DNA from: Flexamia atlantica
Lineage: Eukaryota > Arthropoda > Insecta > Hemiptera > Cicadellidae
DNA length: 64,000 bases
Direction of reading: 5' to 3'
NCBI GenBank assembly: GCA_035578135.1
Contig: JAQJVK010000023.1
Span: 8,451,005 to 8,515,004 of the forward strand
Position 1 is the stretch's first letter, and the number at the start of each line of letters is the position of its first letter. Below, piece after piece: positions 1 through 14,630 of this stretch. Position numbers and translations under genes: made by a program. The notes beneath the pieces are model-generated. The model was not told the origin of the DNA. It was given only the letters and a program-made list of their open reading frames with translations, and did no database searches.

Positions 1-252
1 GCCGATTCTCCAAGTATGACTCTTTGTTACCATAACCTTATAGCGTTTTTCAATCAATTCGGTTGAATATAAATTAGTATCGGTTTGAAAAATAATAACT
101 AATTTCGACTCGATTTATTTTCGTACTGTATATTGCACAGTCTAAGAAAAGAGACAAGAAAAAAAATTAGAGTCTGGTGTACTGAGAAACACAGTGTTCA
201 TTAAAATCAGCTGTTCCTTGAAAGTTTTTGGTTCCAAGTTAAATGTTATTTA
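1..252. other. AT-rich intron, nothing recognised
   Basis: Leading 252 bases before repeat A copy 1. No exon, repeat or motif seen. Confidence 0.6.
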
Positions 253-2718
<2,466 letters not shown>

Positions 2719-3516
2719 TGTATTTCACCAGCGGTATCCACCATTTCAATAAAATATATTTTTAACAAAAGACATGCATAGTAATTGGCAAAAATTGGCT
2801 TGGCAAAAAGTTTAACTCTTTAAATAAAAAAAAATTAGAGCCATAGCTTAAATTACATAAATACTTCATGCAAGGCATATATATATATATATATATATAT
2901 ATCAATAATAACTTATGTTAAATCATTTAAAGGTAACATGCAGCCTTAACAGCGAGAGTAATAATAAATAATTATTATTATAATAATATGGGTAGTTATG
3001 GGTAAACAAGAAATGTCAAGGGCGTCCAGAACTCTTCACTTTAATGAAGATTTCACTAAAGATCTAAACATCCAAGTTTAAACATTTTTATAGATGTTAT
3101 TGCCTCCAAAACGTAACACCAAGATCTTTCCAGCTACTCCTGAATTATTATAATCGGTTCTGAACTGTAGGAGGAGTCTTTATCTCAAAATAACTCCTAG
3201 AGAATTAAATAAGTATGGATAAGGGGTCGTGAATGCACTACGTCACACGTTGAAGCGCGGGAGGAGCACAATTTGACAGACCGTGCTGTGAGGGGGTGAA
3301 TATGTGATTCTCAAGTTTCAGGAGGGAGAAGTAGAAAGGGGTGAATAAAGCGTTGCGTTTCGTTTCTGTGAATAACGTTTAACATCATTGCTAACTTCCG
3401 TATTCGCTTGTAAAATTGCCTAATCATGATTAAATAACATATCCGATTTCAAAGTGAAATTTCAGTTGAGTTATGCACATGATTAGATTAGATTAGATTA
3501 CTATTAAGACGCCGTC
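2719..3516. other. AT-rich intron with small simple repeats
   Basis: Contains an AT dinucleotide run at about 2877-2902 and four GATTA units at 3482-3501 just before repeat B. Nothing else recognised. Confidence 0.6.
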
Positions 3517-3895
3517 CACCAATCAGGGGTATTTTATGGCGAATATGAAGGATGATTGTAGAATGATTGTGGCGCGATCTTTTAGTCTTGTTACTGACTA
3601 AGGCCGACATGTTCCTCAGACAAGACTGTTAATGAATAGCCCAACAGCCAATGGCAACCGAAGGACCTACATTTTAACGTGGGATCTGAACCACAATTTT
3701 ACCTGGCTTACAATTTACGAGCCAATTTCCTCATTTACAATTTATGAGGATGGTCTTATGAACACAGTACTCAATAGTTCGGACGTTAATCCCCACTAGG
3801 GAACACCGCACCCGCAAGCCATCGCTCATAACTATCTACAATTCGTGACTTCCAAGTAGCTGGATTACAGGACATGGCATAGTCCCAGTCGTGTT
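3517..3895 (+). repeat. Repeat B copy 1
   Basis: About 380 bp that matches 21972-22360 in the same order. Shared blocks include GACTAAGGCCGACATGTTC, CCTACATTTTAACGTGGGAT, TTAATCCCCACTA and CTGGATTACAGGACA-like sequence. Divergence is moderate with indels and no open frame spans it, so this is an old dispersed repeat. Its 5' segment also occurs, inverted, at 53538-53640 and 57917-58006. Class unknown. Confidence 0.75.
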
Positions 3896-5646
3896 TTACA
3901 TTGATTAAAATTATATAATTAGGTAGACCAATTTACGAATCTCGGTGTTATTGTAAACCACAACAGACAGCAAGGCATATGCTTATTGTCAATTGACTGG
4001 GTGGTTAGAGTCTAGAGGTACATTGGTACATTACAAGAGCACAACATCCCGTCAGCAGGAGCACTTAGCGGCGCGAAGATGTGTCTCACTGTCGTGCTTA
4101 GTTGCGCCTTCTCGGAAAGTCTGAAAGCGAACCTGCATCACTCTTAAGAGATGGCGTAGCAGGGTGTGGTGGTTTAGTTAGTAGTTTATTTTTCAGTTTT
4201 AGTTGAAGATTAAGATGGAAAGTTTTTTTTCATTTTTAGGATATATTTTTAAAAATCCCGACCACTTTGGGTCCTATGCTTATTTAATCGTTAGAGCCTA
4301 CTTATACATGAATTAGTACATTTTTTACTAATCTTGAGCCATTATTTAATTATTTAAACTTACAGTTTATTAGTCTAATGAACTTTATTTTAAGTAAAAT
4401 ACTATTTACGAGGAAAATTGTCTTCAGATTGAAAATTGTTCTTGATTTTTGTTAGTAATTGGAAGAGAAAATCAATTTACATCATGTATTTGCCTTAGAT
4501 TTACATGGATCGCGTTGGCGGGCGAGTTGCTTCTCGCCTAGTGTAATCAGGTGGGGCGAGTCGAGTAGCATTATTGGTCAGGAACATTTAAAAGCGAGCA
4601 GGTGACGTGTTCAGAAACATAAATTCTGCAACCTTCTAAACTCTGCCACCTTGTTTGAGTGTCTAGTGTGTCATCGGTTCGGTTAAAATGTGGGTGAGCA
4701 AAACAAAAAATCTACTCGATTCCTATTCGTCCAGTTTTACTCGTAAAATCACCCTTACAAGTAATAAAGTAATCAAGGGAAAATTGAATCGTATCAAATT
4801 CAAATACACACACATGCGCACAAATCACTTCAAAAACGTATCATGTACATACAAATTTTCTTTCGACAATCTGTCGGTTTATATAACTTGAGAATTACTC
4901 ACCTCTTTCGCTTTTTTGTCACGATTCTACAATAAATATTAAACTTAAACAACGCTTGACGTTAATTATTTTGTCATAAAGCTACAAAAAAATAACAATC
5001 CTTGGCAGTAATCGAGTGCATAAAAGTTTAGCCAATTCAATCTGACATAAGGTCCGACGTATTCGCAGTGGTTTAAATGTCAATATGTCAGATATACGGT
5101 GGACGCCGGAGGTCGGGGAGGGGGCAGTGTGGCAGCCGTAATATTTTTTCATCTTGATATACGGGTCCAATAGCGAAGTTGTGAGTGCGGGTAACATACG
5201 GCCCCCTCCCTCCAGGTTGTGTGATATATCGCACTTTTGGACATTGTGCTCAACTTGGGATGAAAAACAAGCAACAAGTGATAACGTATTCACTGTATTA
5301 TGAAGCGTGATTTAAGAGCGCATTCACATGTTTTATGGTTGAATTTATTTTATTTTTGTTGAAAATGTATTTTGAAGTTGATCAGATTTTTAATCAGTAG
5401 CGTCTGAAGGGTCTTCTGGTCTTAATTTAGTTCTTTTGATTCACGAAATAACGTATGCATTTCAATTAAATGTTTCCTTAGGATTTTGTAACAAACTGTC
5501 CTACGAACCTATAGGGTTGATTAAAGACCATCCATGAGAATAACCTGTTAAGGTTTTTTGAGGTGGGAACTGCAACTGACGACCAAGATATGTGGAAAGG
5601 CGGCCATGGGGTTTTAAGTCGTCGTTAATATATATAAAAAAAACCC
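3896..5646. other. Intron, no gene or repeat recognised
   Basis: Mostly AT-rich with a GC-richer stretch near 4000-4150 and another at 4505-4620. A 67-codon open frame at 4688-4891 has AT-rich, lysine-rich composition and no recognisable domain; it is not called as a gene. Confidence 0.5.
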
Positions 5647-5649
5647 TTA

Positions 5650-5977
5650 AGGTGGGTTGACACGGTCCTATAAATATTGGACCGAGCTTGATTTTTAGCA
5701 CGCTCGGTCCGAGTCTACTGGTCTATGTTGTGAGCAATTGCCGGAGGATTGTGAGCTAGTATCCGAGTATACTCGGATTGAATTGTTTAATATATCATCC
5801 AATGCTATATCCATTTCAAATCAAAACTGATATCCGAGAAAATATCTCCATCCGATTAACTCGGACCAGGTTGTTTACATAACTCGGATGTATTGTTGGC
5901 TGGTCCGAGTTGCGTCCGAGTGATCTTCCGAGTTCACTCGGTCCGAGATTAATCGTATATACCGTTTCAACCCGCCT
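5650..5977. mobile_element. Harbinger-like MITE with TTA target duplication
   Basis: 328 bp bounded by terminal inverted repeats AGGTGGGTTGACACGGT and ACCGTTTCAACCCGCCT (15 of 17 match), flanked on both sides by TTA (5647-5649, 5978-5980), the target duplication typical of PIF/Harbinger elements. The interior has many direct and inverted GTCCGAG/CTCGGAC words. No transposase. Confidence 0.7.
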
Positions 5978-6807
5978 TTACCTTTCGATCGTGTCGAATC
6001 ATTTATTGTTTTGTAGAGGCAGTTTATATCCTGCATCAGTATTCATGAATACATCAGTCTTACACGAGTGCATGTTCTTATGCTATGTGTATGTTAACAT
6101 GTCAGTTAAGGTCAGTAAATGTTGGCTAAAGTGATTAATTAATTAATTAATTGGTCATACAAACTGTTCATTAAAATTCATGTTTTAGCCCCTGAACTGG
6201 AAATTTCAATAAAACAAGGTTAAAATTGCCTTGAACTGTCTGCAGTTCAAATCCGCTTGTTCCTCACAGTTAATTCATTTCATGCTGACATGTTTCGCAA
6301 CCTGCGCCGCGCCGTGGTCGCGATGACTTGATCTCCTCGTGTGATAAACCTATCGAATTTCGTTTTTAATCCGTCGTACGTACATAATTGTGTTTGTGTT
6401 ATTTATTTTAACTTTATGACGACCACGAGAACAATGTGCTTTTGTAAGATCGTTGCTGTGCTTTGAAAATTGTATTTTTTTATACCGAAACATGTGAGCA
6501 TGAATTAACTGTGAAGAACAAGGATTTCAACTGCAGACGGTTTAAGGTAATTTTAACCTTGTTTTATTCATAGTACCTGGTGGACCGAGTCTTGCTCGGT
6601 GTTATTTCATGTTTACGAGTTCATCCAGTTACTATAAAATATTTCAATGTCATAAAATTCATAAATAGAAATCTTTTTGGTTGCTCCATGGACTCTTCAT
6701 CCCACTTGCTGTATTTTCCCTTAATGGCTGTAGATTCCAAACAGTTGTTTATGATTACTTCATTTGTTTACTCTTTCCTTGTTTATTTTCGTTGCCATCA
6801 CGGCAAC
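5978..6807. other. Intron, nothing recognised
   Basis: Contains a short TTAA run near 6134-6151 and a CpG-rich patch near 6300-6330. The 77-codon open frame at 6580-6813 has no recognisable features. Confidence 0.5.
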
Positions 6808-6980
6808 CCATAAGGTCAATGTTAAAATTGTACAACTTTTAAAATCGATTTTCTCCGGCCAAGTAATTTGCACAAAAGTCGTTTTTGAGTCATAAATTAC
6901 TTATTTCCAGACTTTAAAGGAAATCCTCGGAGCCGTTCTTGAGATCGTTGTGCAAACAAGCAAGCACGCACGCACGCACG
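6808..6980 (+). repeat. Repeat E copy 1
   Basis: Matches the reverse complement of 28168-28345. Shared blocks include AAGGTCAATGTTAA, TTATTTCCAGACTTTAAAGG, GGAAATCCT and TTGTGCAA. It runs into a short ACGC run (about 6964-6979). Unclassified dispersed repeat. Confidence 0.65.
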
Positions 6981-9369
6981 ATAACATTGCTCGTATGAGA
7001 GTATAGGATAAACTCACTTCTCTAGAGTAACAAAAAAGAAAGGCAGCCGATTCAAATAATAGTTTAAAGTACCATTTTTCAAACTTCCCAAGAAGTTCAT
7101 TAAGTGTGACTTACCCACGCGGTCGTAATACGATAAATCTTTCGAATGGAGTTATAACGCTTTCCAAAGTGTCGTTGAGTTATGGTGTCGATTTAATTAG
7201 ACCGGCCTGGTTTCGGACGTGGCACCAGGGTGTCGGGGTGGGATGAAGATGACAGCGCAATATCGCCCGGCGCGTTGGCGGGTATTTTATCGCCGTGAGG
7301 TTGGTACTGTTATTAAAGGTCCACAATAGTCTTGTTAATGCCCGGGATTACGCAATGTATCATAGGGACGGGCGGGGATTAAGCGTGTTGGTTTATTAAG
7401 GTTGGTACCGCCGTTCATTTACATGCGTCCCTGTATTGTCTATATTTCATTACGTCGCCGTATATACCAGCTCATTGTTTACGTTTTTGTTACACCGTTT
7501 TATCCCCGGATCAACCTGGGTTGAATAGAAATCGGCTTTTTAGTAGTTTTGGATTTTTTAAACGTGTTACATTGTGGATGAACTTAAAACTTGAAATATC
7601 GCCGGCAGTTTTGTTAATTTTTATCGGGGTTTTCCAGGTTTTACTAATTTTTGATATTTTTATGTTTTAAGGTTTTTATTTTACAGTAACAAAATTGTTA
7701 GGTTATAATTATTTATGTTAATTGGTTTTATTGACTTGGCCGTTATTATTAAAACAATCATCGCTAGATAATGAAATTTAGAAAAAAAGTATTTGGATTA
7801 ACAATGAAAATGTTTCGAGTTTATAGTTAACTAGTGGACAAGTGTTACTCTGCAGTGAAGGGATCAAATAATCTTATCCTATCCTACTAATATTCTAAAT
7901 GTCAAAGTATGGATGTTTGTGTGAATATCTGTCTTTCGACCACGTGAAAAATACTGGATCAACTGAGCTGAAATTTTGCAGGAATCAGAAAAAGGACATA
8001 TATATCAGAAAAACAGCCACTATATCAGAAAAAGGACATAGGCCTATTCACTTCCTTAAAATCCCCTCGGGCTACGCCCTGTGAACGTCCTTAGCTTCAA
8101 TGTTTACATTTTATAAGGATGTAAACATTGAAATTCAAATACTGAATTGTAAAAAGTTGAGAATACTAAAATTTGACAGTTCAAAGAGCAGAAGTAAGAT
8201 CAGTTGGAATTTTTATCGTGAGAGAAGCCACGGGCAACTGCTATTTATAAATAAAAACAAATGCAAAAACGGTTCAGTCTCAGTCTGAGAAAAATACCGT
8301 GGTTCTGTATCTTTTAAAAAAATACTGTGGTTCAGTACCTTTCTCTGTTTTTCCCCTCTTATTTTCTCACCGATGCCTTTCAATCAACTATGGGTTTGAT
8401 TGGTGTCAGACCCAAACGGGGTTCATCAAAAGTTTTGGTTAATTTGGGCTTTTCATTTAGATTTACCTCAGCGTTAGTCATATAGTTGAGAATGTTATAT
8501 CAGTTTTGAATCATAAAAGTAATACAATAAAAGCTCTCCAACAACGAATTAGTATTTTTCTTATATTTTCTAATAAAGTTCATTTTCTCAGAACTCGGAG
8601 GTAATAAATTTTACGTCAAAGGCATTTTAATATATTCTTCTCAAATTTTGAAGTTGCTTATTGTTTATTACCATTTCTGTTTATCGGGCAGGCCGTGTGG
8701 CGAGGTCCCCAGATGACTCGGTTCTTATTAGACGATGTAGAAAGAAGAAATGAAGGTTTGTTGATGAAAAGAGGTCTCCATCCGCGCGGTATTGCATTCT
8801 TCTTTCTCACGAGCGACAATCAAGTTTAAGACGATTACACTCCTCTTATTTATTATTACTTCTATTCTTTATGTTTCTGATGTCGCAACATATTTAACAC
8901 TGGTATATCATGGTGATACAAAAACTTATATTTTCTTAGTCTCACTACAGAACACATATGAGAAGACTTTATTTTGACCTCTGTAGTGGTTATGTCTTGA
9001 TTTGTTAGGTAACGTGAATTTGTAATATATTTAAATCCTCGAGTAGTTTAGTTTGCTGTGAAATAAATCATAGTTTAGATTCATTATTAAATACCTCTGT
9101 TGTCTTAATTCTTCTCCATCTTTACGCAGATAATATTATGGTCTTTATACTTGGTATCATTTAAGTTCACCAAGATTAATAAAGCAAGTTCTTTAAGGGG
9201 TGCTGGTTTAGCCATTTTTGATAACTTTCTACGGTCAATTGGTATTGATTATTATGTTGCAGCAGTGCTCTCGAAGACTATCTGGCTGATTTATACTAGT
9301 TTAGAGGGGGACTAGTTCCAGAAGTGTTAAAGTAAATTGAAGTAGTCATTGTTTTAGTATTTAGCTGTA
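6981..9369. other. Intron with GC patch and a TE-like fragment
   Basis: A CpG-rich, non-coding patch lies at about 7190-7460. A segment at 7865-8090 (CCTATCCTACTAATATT, then GAGCTGAAATTTTGCA) resembles a motif widespread in arthropod transposons but occurs once here. Two imperfect copies of a 35-bp word stand at about 8285-8345. Nothing else recognised. Confidence 0.45.
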
Positions 9370-10694
9370 TAGAATGGCCAGACTCCTATTCACCTTTTTC
9401 CCTCCTTGACTCGCCGGGAATTTCAATACCCATTTATGTTGGAGCCTTGAAGGGAGTAGCAAACCAATATTGAAGTCGTAACGAATTGCTACCTGTAGTT
9501 ACTCAAGGAAGTACATTACATTATTGGAGCTTCGCCATCAGGAAGGGAATGAGAAAGCCTTACCTGACAATCTGTTCAAAGCAACTGACAAGGTCTGCCA
9601 GCTTTTAAAACTATCCTGAATCTAAGAACTCTCGACTACACAATAGGACTTCTGGTTGAGTTCTTTGTGGTAAGGATTCCAAGATCTATGGAAATAGGGC
9701 GGCAATGATCCTTACTCCCAGAAGATGTTATCACTCTCATGGCATTTTTCTGAAGTAAATGTACGCTGTGGGCAGCAGGAGGATTACCCCACAATACATT
9801 ACATGGCTATGAAACAGTGCATGATGAACACTAATCAAGAAGGGCTGAGTTACATTACTTTCCTTAGCTTTCTCAGGAGGTACAGCACACATTGATAGTT
9901 TTAACACATAAGCCCGACTAATTAGAACTTTACACACAAATTCGGGTTCTGGGTTGACTCCTAACCCCGACTGGGTTAGGAGTCAACCTGTCCTCTTAAG
10001 CCCAGTGAACAAATTAAGATCTGTGTATTGTCTTCGTTGACGTTCAGACCATTTGAAACAAACCAGTCCTTGGCTCGGTTGATCAGGTCATCAGCCTCCG
10101 ACCACAGGTCCTCGATATCCTTCCCTTGGGTGAACAGGTGGTGTCTTCTGAGAACAATAAGGAATGATTGCCAATAAAAGATCATTCATAACAGGAACGA
10201 ACCGAGCCTTGTAGGACCTCCTATAAATATCATCCACTTTGTACGATATCCCCCTGAGAGAAACAATCTGTTTCCAGTTGTGAAGGTAGTCAGTCACAGT
10301 GTCCAGGACCATGCCTCCAACACCATACTTCTCGAGCTCGACCAACAGAACATCAAACACCTTGCTAAGGTTGCACAAATAGACTGATTCGTTATTCTCG
10401 AATGCAAGAATCTACAAGTCTCCAAGGACCCAGGAGGTGGTATAGCGACCGCTACGGAAATCGTGTTGAGCTTCGAAATAGCTGGTTAGATTCAAAGTAG
10501 CCCAACAGATGGGTTTTCATTATGATTTTGATTACTTTTGAAAAGGTAGGGAGAATCGAGATCGGCCTAAAATTTGACAAGAGCGAAGGGTCACCCTTCT
10601 CATGAATTGTTAATTTGGTGACGCTGACTGACCACATCAAACCTTTTCCCATCCCTGTCAACTCCCCTCCTTCCGCAATGAACACAATAGCCAA
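9370..10694 (-). pseudogene. Decayed non-LTR retrotransposon (LINE) reverse transcriptase fragment
   Basis: Minus-strand frames carry recognisable reverse transcriptase blocks in the right order: SNFRPISILPTFSKVI (about 10590-10520), LSKVFDVLLVELEKYGVGG (about 10375-10310), the palm region with LLFSEDTT where an active enzyme has F/Y-A-D-D (about 10170-10145), DLINRAKDWFVSNGLNVNED (about 10095-10035), and the C-terminal FHSHVMYCGVILL (about 9830-9790). Frames change at least three times and stops occur, so the catalytic aspartate pair and the frame are both lost. The weak 3' part is traced to about 9370. It lies antisense in the Lar intron, ending about 85 bp from the 10778 exon. The clade is not resolved. 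Confidence 0.8.
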
Positions 10695-10777
10695 TTTTAT
10701 GCAGAATGAAGACGTGCCTGACTAGCAATTCCCAGCTTTCAATCCTTCAAAACTAACTTTTAATGTAATTGTTGCAG

Positions 10778-10972
10778 TGGACAAGCTGCCCGCCGGGTTC
10801 CCGGAGATCACGCTGCCGCCCAGCACCAAGGTGGTGGAGATCGGCCACAACGCGGTGCTGGTCTGCTCGGCCGCGGGGTCGCCGCCCCCCAGGATCACGT
10901 GGGTTCGCGAGATGATCCCCGTGGACACCGCCAACAACCCGCGCTACACCGTGCTCGAGTCCGGCCGCCCAG
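10778..10972 (+). CDS. Lar: Lar receptor tyrosine phosphatase, exon for first half of Ig domain 2
   Basis: Internal coding exon of 195 nt (65 codons) in the extracellular part of Lar, a neuronal receptor-type protein tyrosine phosphatase involved in axon guidance and synapse formation. It enters in phase 1 (first full codon GAC) and reads DKLPAGFPEITLPPSTKVVE, then the B-strand cysteine (VLVCSAAG) and the C-strand tryptophan (ITWVRE), ending NNPRYTVLESGRP plus one base. This is the N-terminal half of an I-set Ig domain; the second cysteine is in the next exon. The DKxPAGFP start and NPRY block match insect Lar Ig2. Acceptor TTGTTGCAG has an ACTAAC branch-like motif about 20 nt upstream; donor CCCAG|GTAGGT. 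It is strongly GC-rich with G/C third positions in an AT-rich setting. The overlapping minus-strand reading frame is a shadow of this composition. A decayed LINE ends about 85 bp upstream. Confidence 0.93.
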
Positions 10973-12313
10973 GTAGGTCCTAGTTTTAAATTGCCTAGGT
11001 TCGTTTTCCACCTGAAGACTGGATCAGATTCCTGATCCCGAAATGTCGCAAAAATTGTTTTTGCTAATTAGTGATGGAAAATGTCAGTAAAACCGAATTA
11101 GAAATATTCGGTTTTATTACAATTATCGACAATGAATTTTTTTTACTTATTATCGACAATGAATTTCAAACATAGAACTAGTGGAAAGTAAAGGGGGTCT
11201 CCTTTCAACATTGCTAGAGCGTCAAAGACTGATCTCTCATCATTGAATTATCTGTTTTGCTAAAAGATACAGTTTTTTTTAACGAAACCCATTTTTACAT
11301 GTTCAAACATTCCGCCATTATAATTTATACTATGTTGTGCCCTCCCCATCAAATTCCTGAACACGTATTGCAAAGTAACTCTTTTTATTTCTTGCATTAA
11401 ATTTGTTATGTTTGTTTTGAGGAGCTGATATCCTGTGAATTGATTTTGTAGGCCTCACCTTTTTACACTAGTGGATTTGTATCCCCAAATAATAATATAG
11501 TGGGGTCAAATCCGGAATATTGTAAGGGAATAATCCCTCATTAATAAAACAAAGTTTTGGGTTGTGTTAAAAAAAACACCCTGTATTTGGCAAATGCTTT
11601 GATTAGCAAGTAAAATCATGAATAAACTTAAGCAGCATAAGAATCGTATCTGAAAATTCTCTTTGATCGGTCCAAATTTACCAAGGTATAATTTTTTTTA
11701 TTGATAAATTGAATGTCCAACTTATGGGATCTTACCAGCAACATCACTTCTTGTTTAATCTTTCCCCTACATTTTACCAATACCCAAAACAGAGTATAAC
11801 AACGCCAGAAACACATATCAGAACCTCCGATAGCATAATACCGATAGGCACCTTATAGTATTGATAGAATAGTACCTAGTAGTGGACATCTCCATCGAGA
11901 GATCGCGTCCAGTCGTGATCAGTGGTGATCGGATCAGCCGGGGAAGATTGGCCCGCTGCGAGATCGAGCGTTTAATGAGTTTGTCACCAGATATGACGTC
12001 GCCGACATCTCGTCCGACATCCAATTTAACATTTATCGGTTCATTCCCAACCACTGCTGCTGTGGAGATGTCACGGGTTGCCGTTAACGATACAGTCCAT
12101 GTCAAATGACGTGGTCTTCTCCGAGAGAATAATTTTAATTTTATCATTGGGTTTATGAGCGGCCATGTCATTTAACACCGTCTGTAATGCAATCTGATCC
12201 CGTGCTGGTCAATGTTGTAGATCAGTCACAACGGAAAGCTGTGACAGTGGAACAAGCTTGTCACTCTTTCCTCAAAATCATCATTTTAGGTGGGGTTTGT
12301 GAATTATTTGAAG
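10973..12313. other. Intron with one unexplained coding-like patch
   Basis: AT-rich except 11880-12110, where a GC-richer segment is open on both strands (117 codons on the minus strand at 11818-12171, 75 on the plus strand). The minus-strand peptide (KLDVGRDVGDVISGDKLIKR) looks protein-like but I do not recognise it. It may be a transposon fragment. Confidence 0.4.
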
Positions 12314-12618
12314 ATTATTGGGCTACACCCACCTGAAGGTATGTGGCGTTTGTCGGCCTGTTTTCCGAAGACTTTAATAAATCCTCTTGTTTTACATTTA
12401 GAAAAAAACAAACACGAACAAAACACAACACATTTACGCTACAATATATATTTAAACCCAATTTTTTGGGAAACAAAAAAAATTGCTGAAATGTTGGGCT
12501 TAAATATATTGTGGCGTAAATGTGTTGTGTTCTGTTCCTGTGTGTTTTATTCAATCACATCTTAAGCATGATTGGGCAAACGCCACCTAGGCTCAAAGTA
12601 TATTAGTAGCCCAATAAT
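12314..12618. mobile_element. Foldback MITE
   Basis: About 305 bp ending in perfect 13-bp inverted repeats ATTATTGGGCTAC / GTAGCCCAATAAT. Further inverted blocks lie inside: GGTGGCGTTTG-type near both ends, and an inner pair around 12424-12459 and 12491-12535 (ACATTTACGCTACAATATAT and complement). No coding. The open frames here on both strands reflect the palindrome. Confidence 0.7.
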
Positions 12619-13481
12619 ATTCAAATAAAACTTGTCACTCTCAGTATCCAACCGGTAAGGGCGACCTAAAAGGTATTCAACGGACAGAACTACTTAAAAT
12701 GTCTTCGTTCTCGTTCTATTTGATCTGCCCGGTCCGATTTCTTTTGCTCTCGCCTAATCATGACATGGCAAACATAATTAAAAATAGGTAGAGCATTATA
12801 AACTCCGATAACACTTACTTTCTGATTTTTCAAAGTTAGTTGTGTGGACGACTGACGTTACAAAAACAAACAATGTAACCTATAAAAGTTTTTTTTAGAT
12901 TTTTTAGAAAATATTCCCTTTTTTGCAAATAGTTTAATTTAAAACATATTTGTTCTTGCAGCTAAACCAATTACGGAACCAATAACCCTTAGGCATTAAT
13001 ATTTCCCAAATATCTATTAATCTATCCTGACATACGTACAGACCAACTAATTACAATATTGAAATATCCTTGTCAAATTGAGAAATTTGAAAATTAATAC
13101 CTGTTCATGAGCGAACAGTTGATTAATTTTCTCTTTACTTCGAAGCTTGCTCGGATAATCGTCGTGTTCTCTGATGAGTTGGACATAATTTACGTCTTAC
13201 GACTCTGGACAGAGACGGACATTTTTATATTTTTGCTGCAGTCTGCAGGACAGTGGTTTGTGACCAAACGCTCCCCGGGGCCCAGCTGATGTTTTCGCTC
13301 CCCTTCTCCCCCCAAGGCCCCACCTCATATCCAGCTTCTGAGTCCTTCACTTACAGGATTACACTTACATGGGGTCACTTACAGGAAAAGTGTGATTATT
13401 TGACTTGGCTAATGCAAGTATTTGTTAATATGGCTTAATAAATGACTTATTGACTTATTATTGACTTACTGACTCAAGCTC
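12619..13481. other. Intron, nothing recognised
   Basis: AT-rich; a short CCCC-rich patch lies near 13270-13325. No exon or repeat seen. Confidence 0.5.
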
Positions 13482-13483
13482 TA

Positions 13484-14628
13484 CAGTGGACTCCCTCTTA
13501 TCCGAACTCGGGACCGAGGTCTGTCCGGATAAGGGGTTTTCGGATCAAAGCAACATTTCCTAAAATTAACGGTTAAATCAAAATATTGAAAATTAGGCAA
13601 TCTACGATAGTATTTTCGTTATATATTTCACAAGCTATTTCGTCGATAGCGTTCCTCAATCAATGGAAAACGAACTCATTTTACTTTGATGGAAGAGAGC
13701 ATAGTTTTAGCAAATTTCCTTAAAGGAATAAGCTATTACGTTAGTACTTATGGTAAGACCTAAGCCCGAGACCATGTTAACTTTTCATTTTGGGGCCCCC
13801 AGAAGCAAAAAACACTATTCGTTCAAATATATATATATATGTATGTCTGTTAACACGATAGCGGCCATAAATATGGTCCGATCTTAATGAAATTTGGTAC
13901 AGATGTGTAAAGTGGTAATCACTCGGACGAGTTCGTGAACCAGCCCAATCTGACCACCGGAAGGGGGGGTAAAGGGGGATAAACCCCCCCAAAAATGGGT
14001 TTTTTGAGTTTTTCACATAGAAAAATAAAATTCATCAAATTTTTTTTGGCACCATTGAATTCAGCTAAAAAAAATTCAGTTTTTGAATCACTGCTCTATG
14101 TCCATTGGTTACCGAGGTATTGAAAGTGGTAAACACAGTACGTTGTCCCAATGTTAACCTTATGGGAAATAACTAAAATTCCATATTTCGCTTATATCTT
14201 AATATATCTTGATAAAACTTGGTAAATGGCTTCTTCTAGTTCAGATCTACTAAATATTGAATAAAACTAACCAGTTTGAACATACCTGTAGCAGCAAACC
14301 TGCATACTCATTCCCCATGTTATTCTTATGGAGCTTACAAAAACATGTCAAATCTCGCTATGTTGGATCGAAATATGTTGTGTGCGTTTGAAATTCGCTG
14401 AGTATGCAGGTCTGCTGCAACTGGGGTATTTAGACATGTTATTACTGGTCTCAAATATATTCCCACAAGAAGCGTCGACACAGTACCGTCCATTCCTGCC
14501 GATCACGTACGTTAAACCGACGTTTTGATAAACATCGTGCGGTTGAAAAGGCGTTACTTCCACCGAGAGCACTCCGGTTTAACCGATGTTCGGGGTTAAA
14601 AGGTGTCCGGACAAGAGGGAGTGTACTG
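13484..14628. mobile_element. pogo/Tigger-like element with nested repeat A
   Basis: Ends are inverted: CAGTGGACTCCCTCTTATCC at 13484 and the complement of CAGTACACTCCCTCTTGTCC at 14628, each bordered by TA (13482-13483, 14629-14630), the target duplication of Tc1/mariner-superfamily elements. The CAGT start and the TCCGGATAAG-type subterminal words fit pogo/Tigger. The interior has no transposase frame and is mostly filled by repeat A copy 2, so repeat A inserted after this element. Confidence 0.7.
13706..14432 (+). mobile_element. Repeat A copy 2
   Basis: Starts AGCAAATTTCC (diverged from the AGCGAATTTCCCC form) and ends CTGCAACTGGGGTATTTA. It carries all family blocks: GGGGCCCCCAGAAGCAAAAA, a short AT/TATG microsatellite near 13829-13846, GATCTTAATGAAATTTGG, the G-run/C-run block and both 20-nt arms. 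Nested in a pogo-like element. Confidence 0.8.
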
Positions 14629-14630
14629 TA

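Noticed and set aside
3482..3501. GATTA repeats as insect telomeric sequence
   Set aside because: The unit is not the TTAGG arthropod telomere repeat and there are only four copies.
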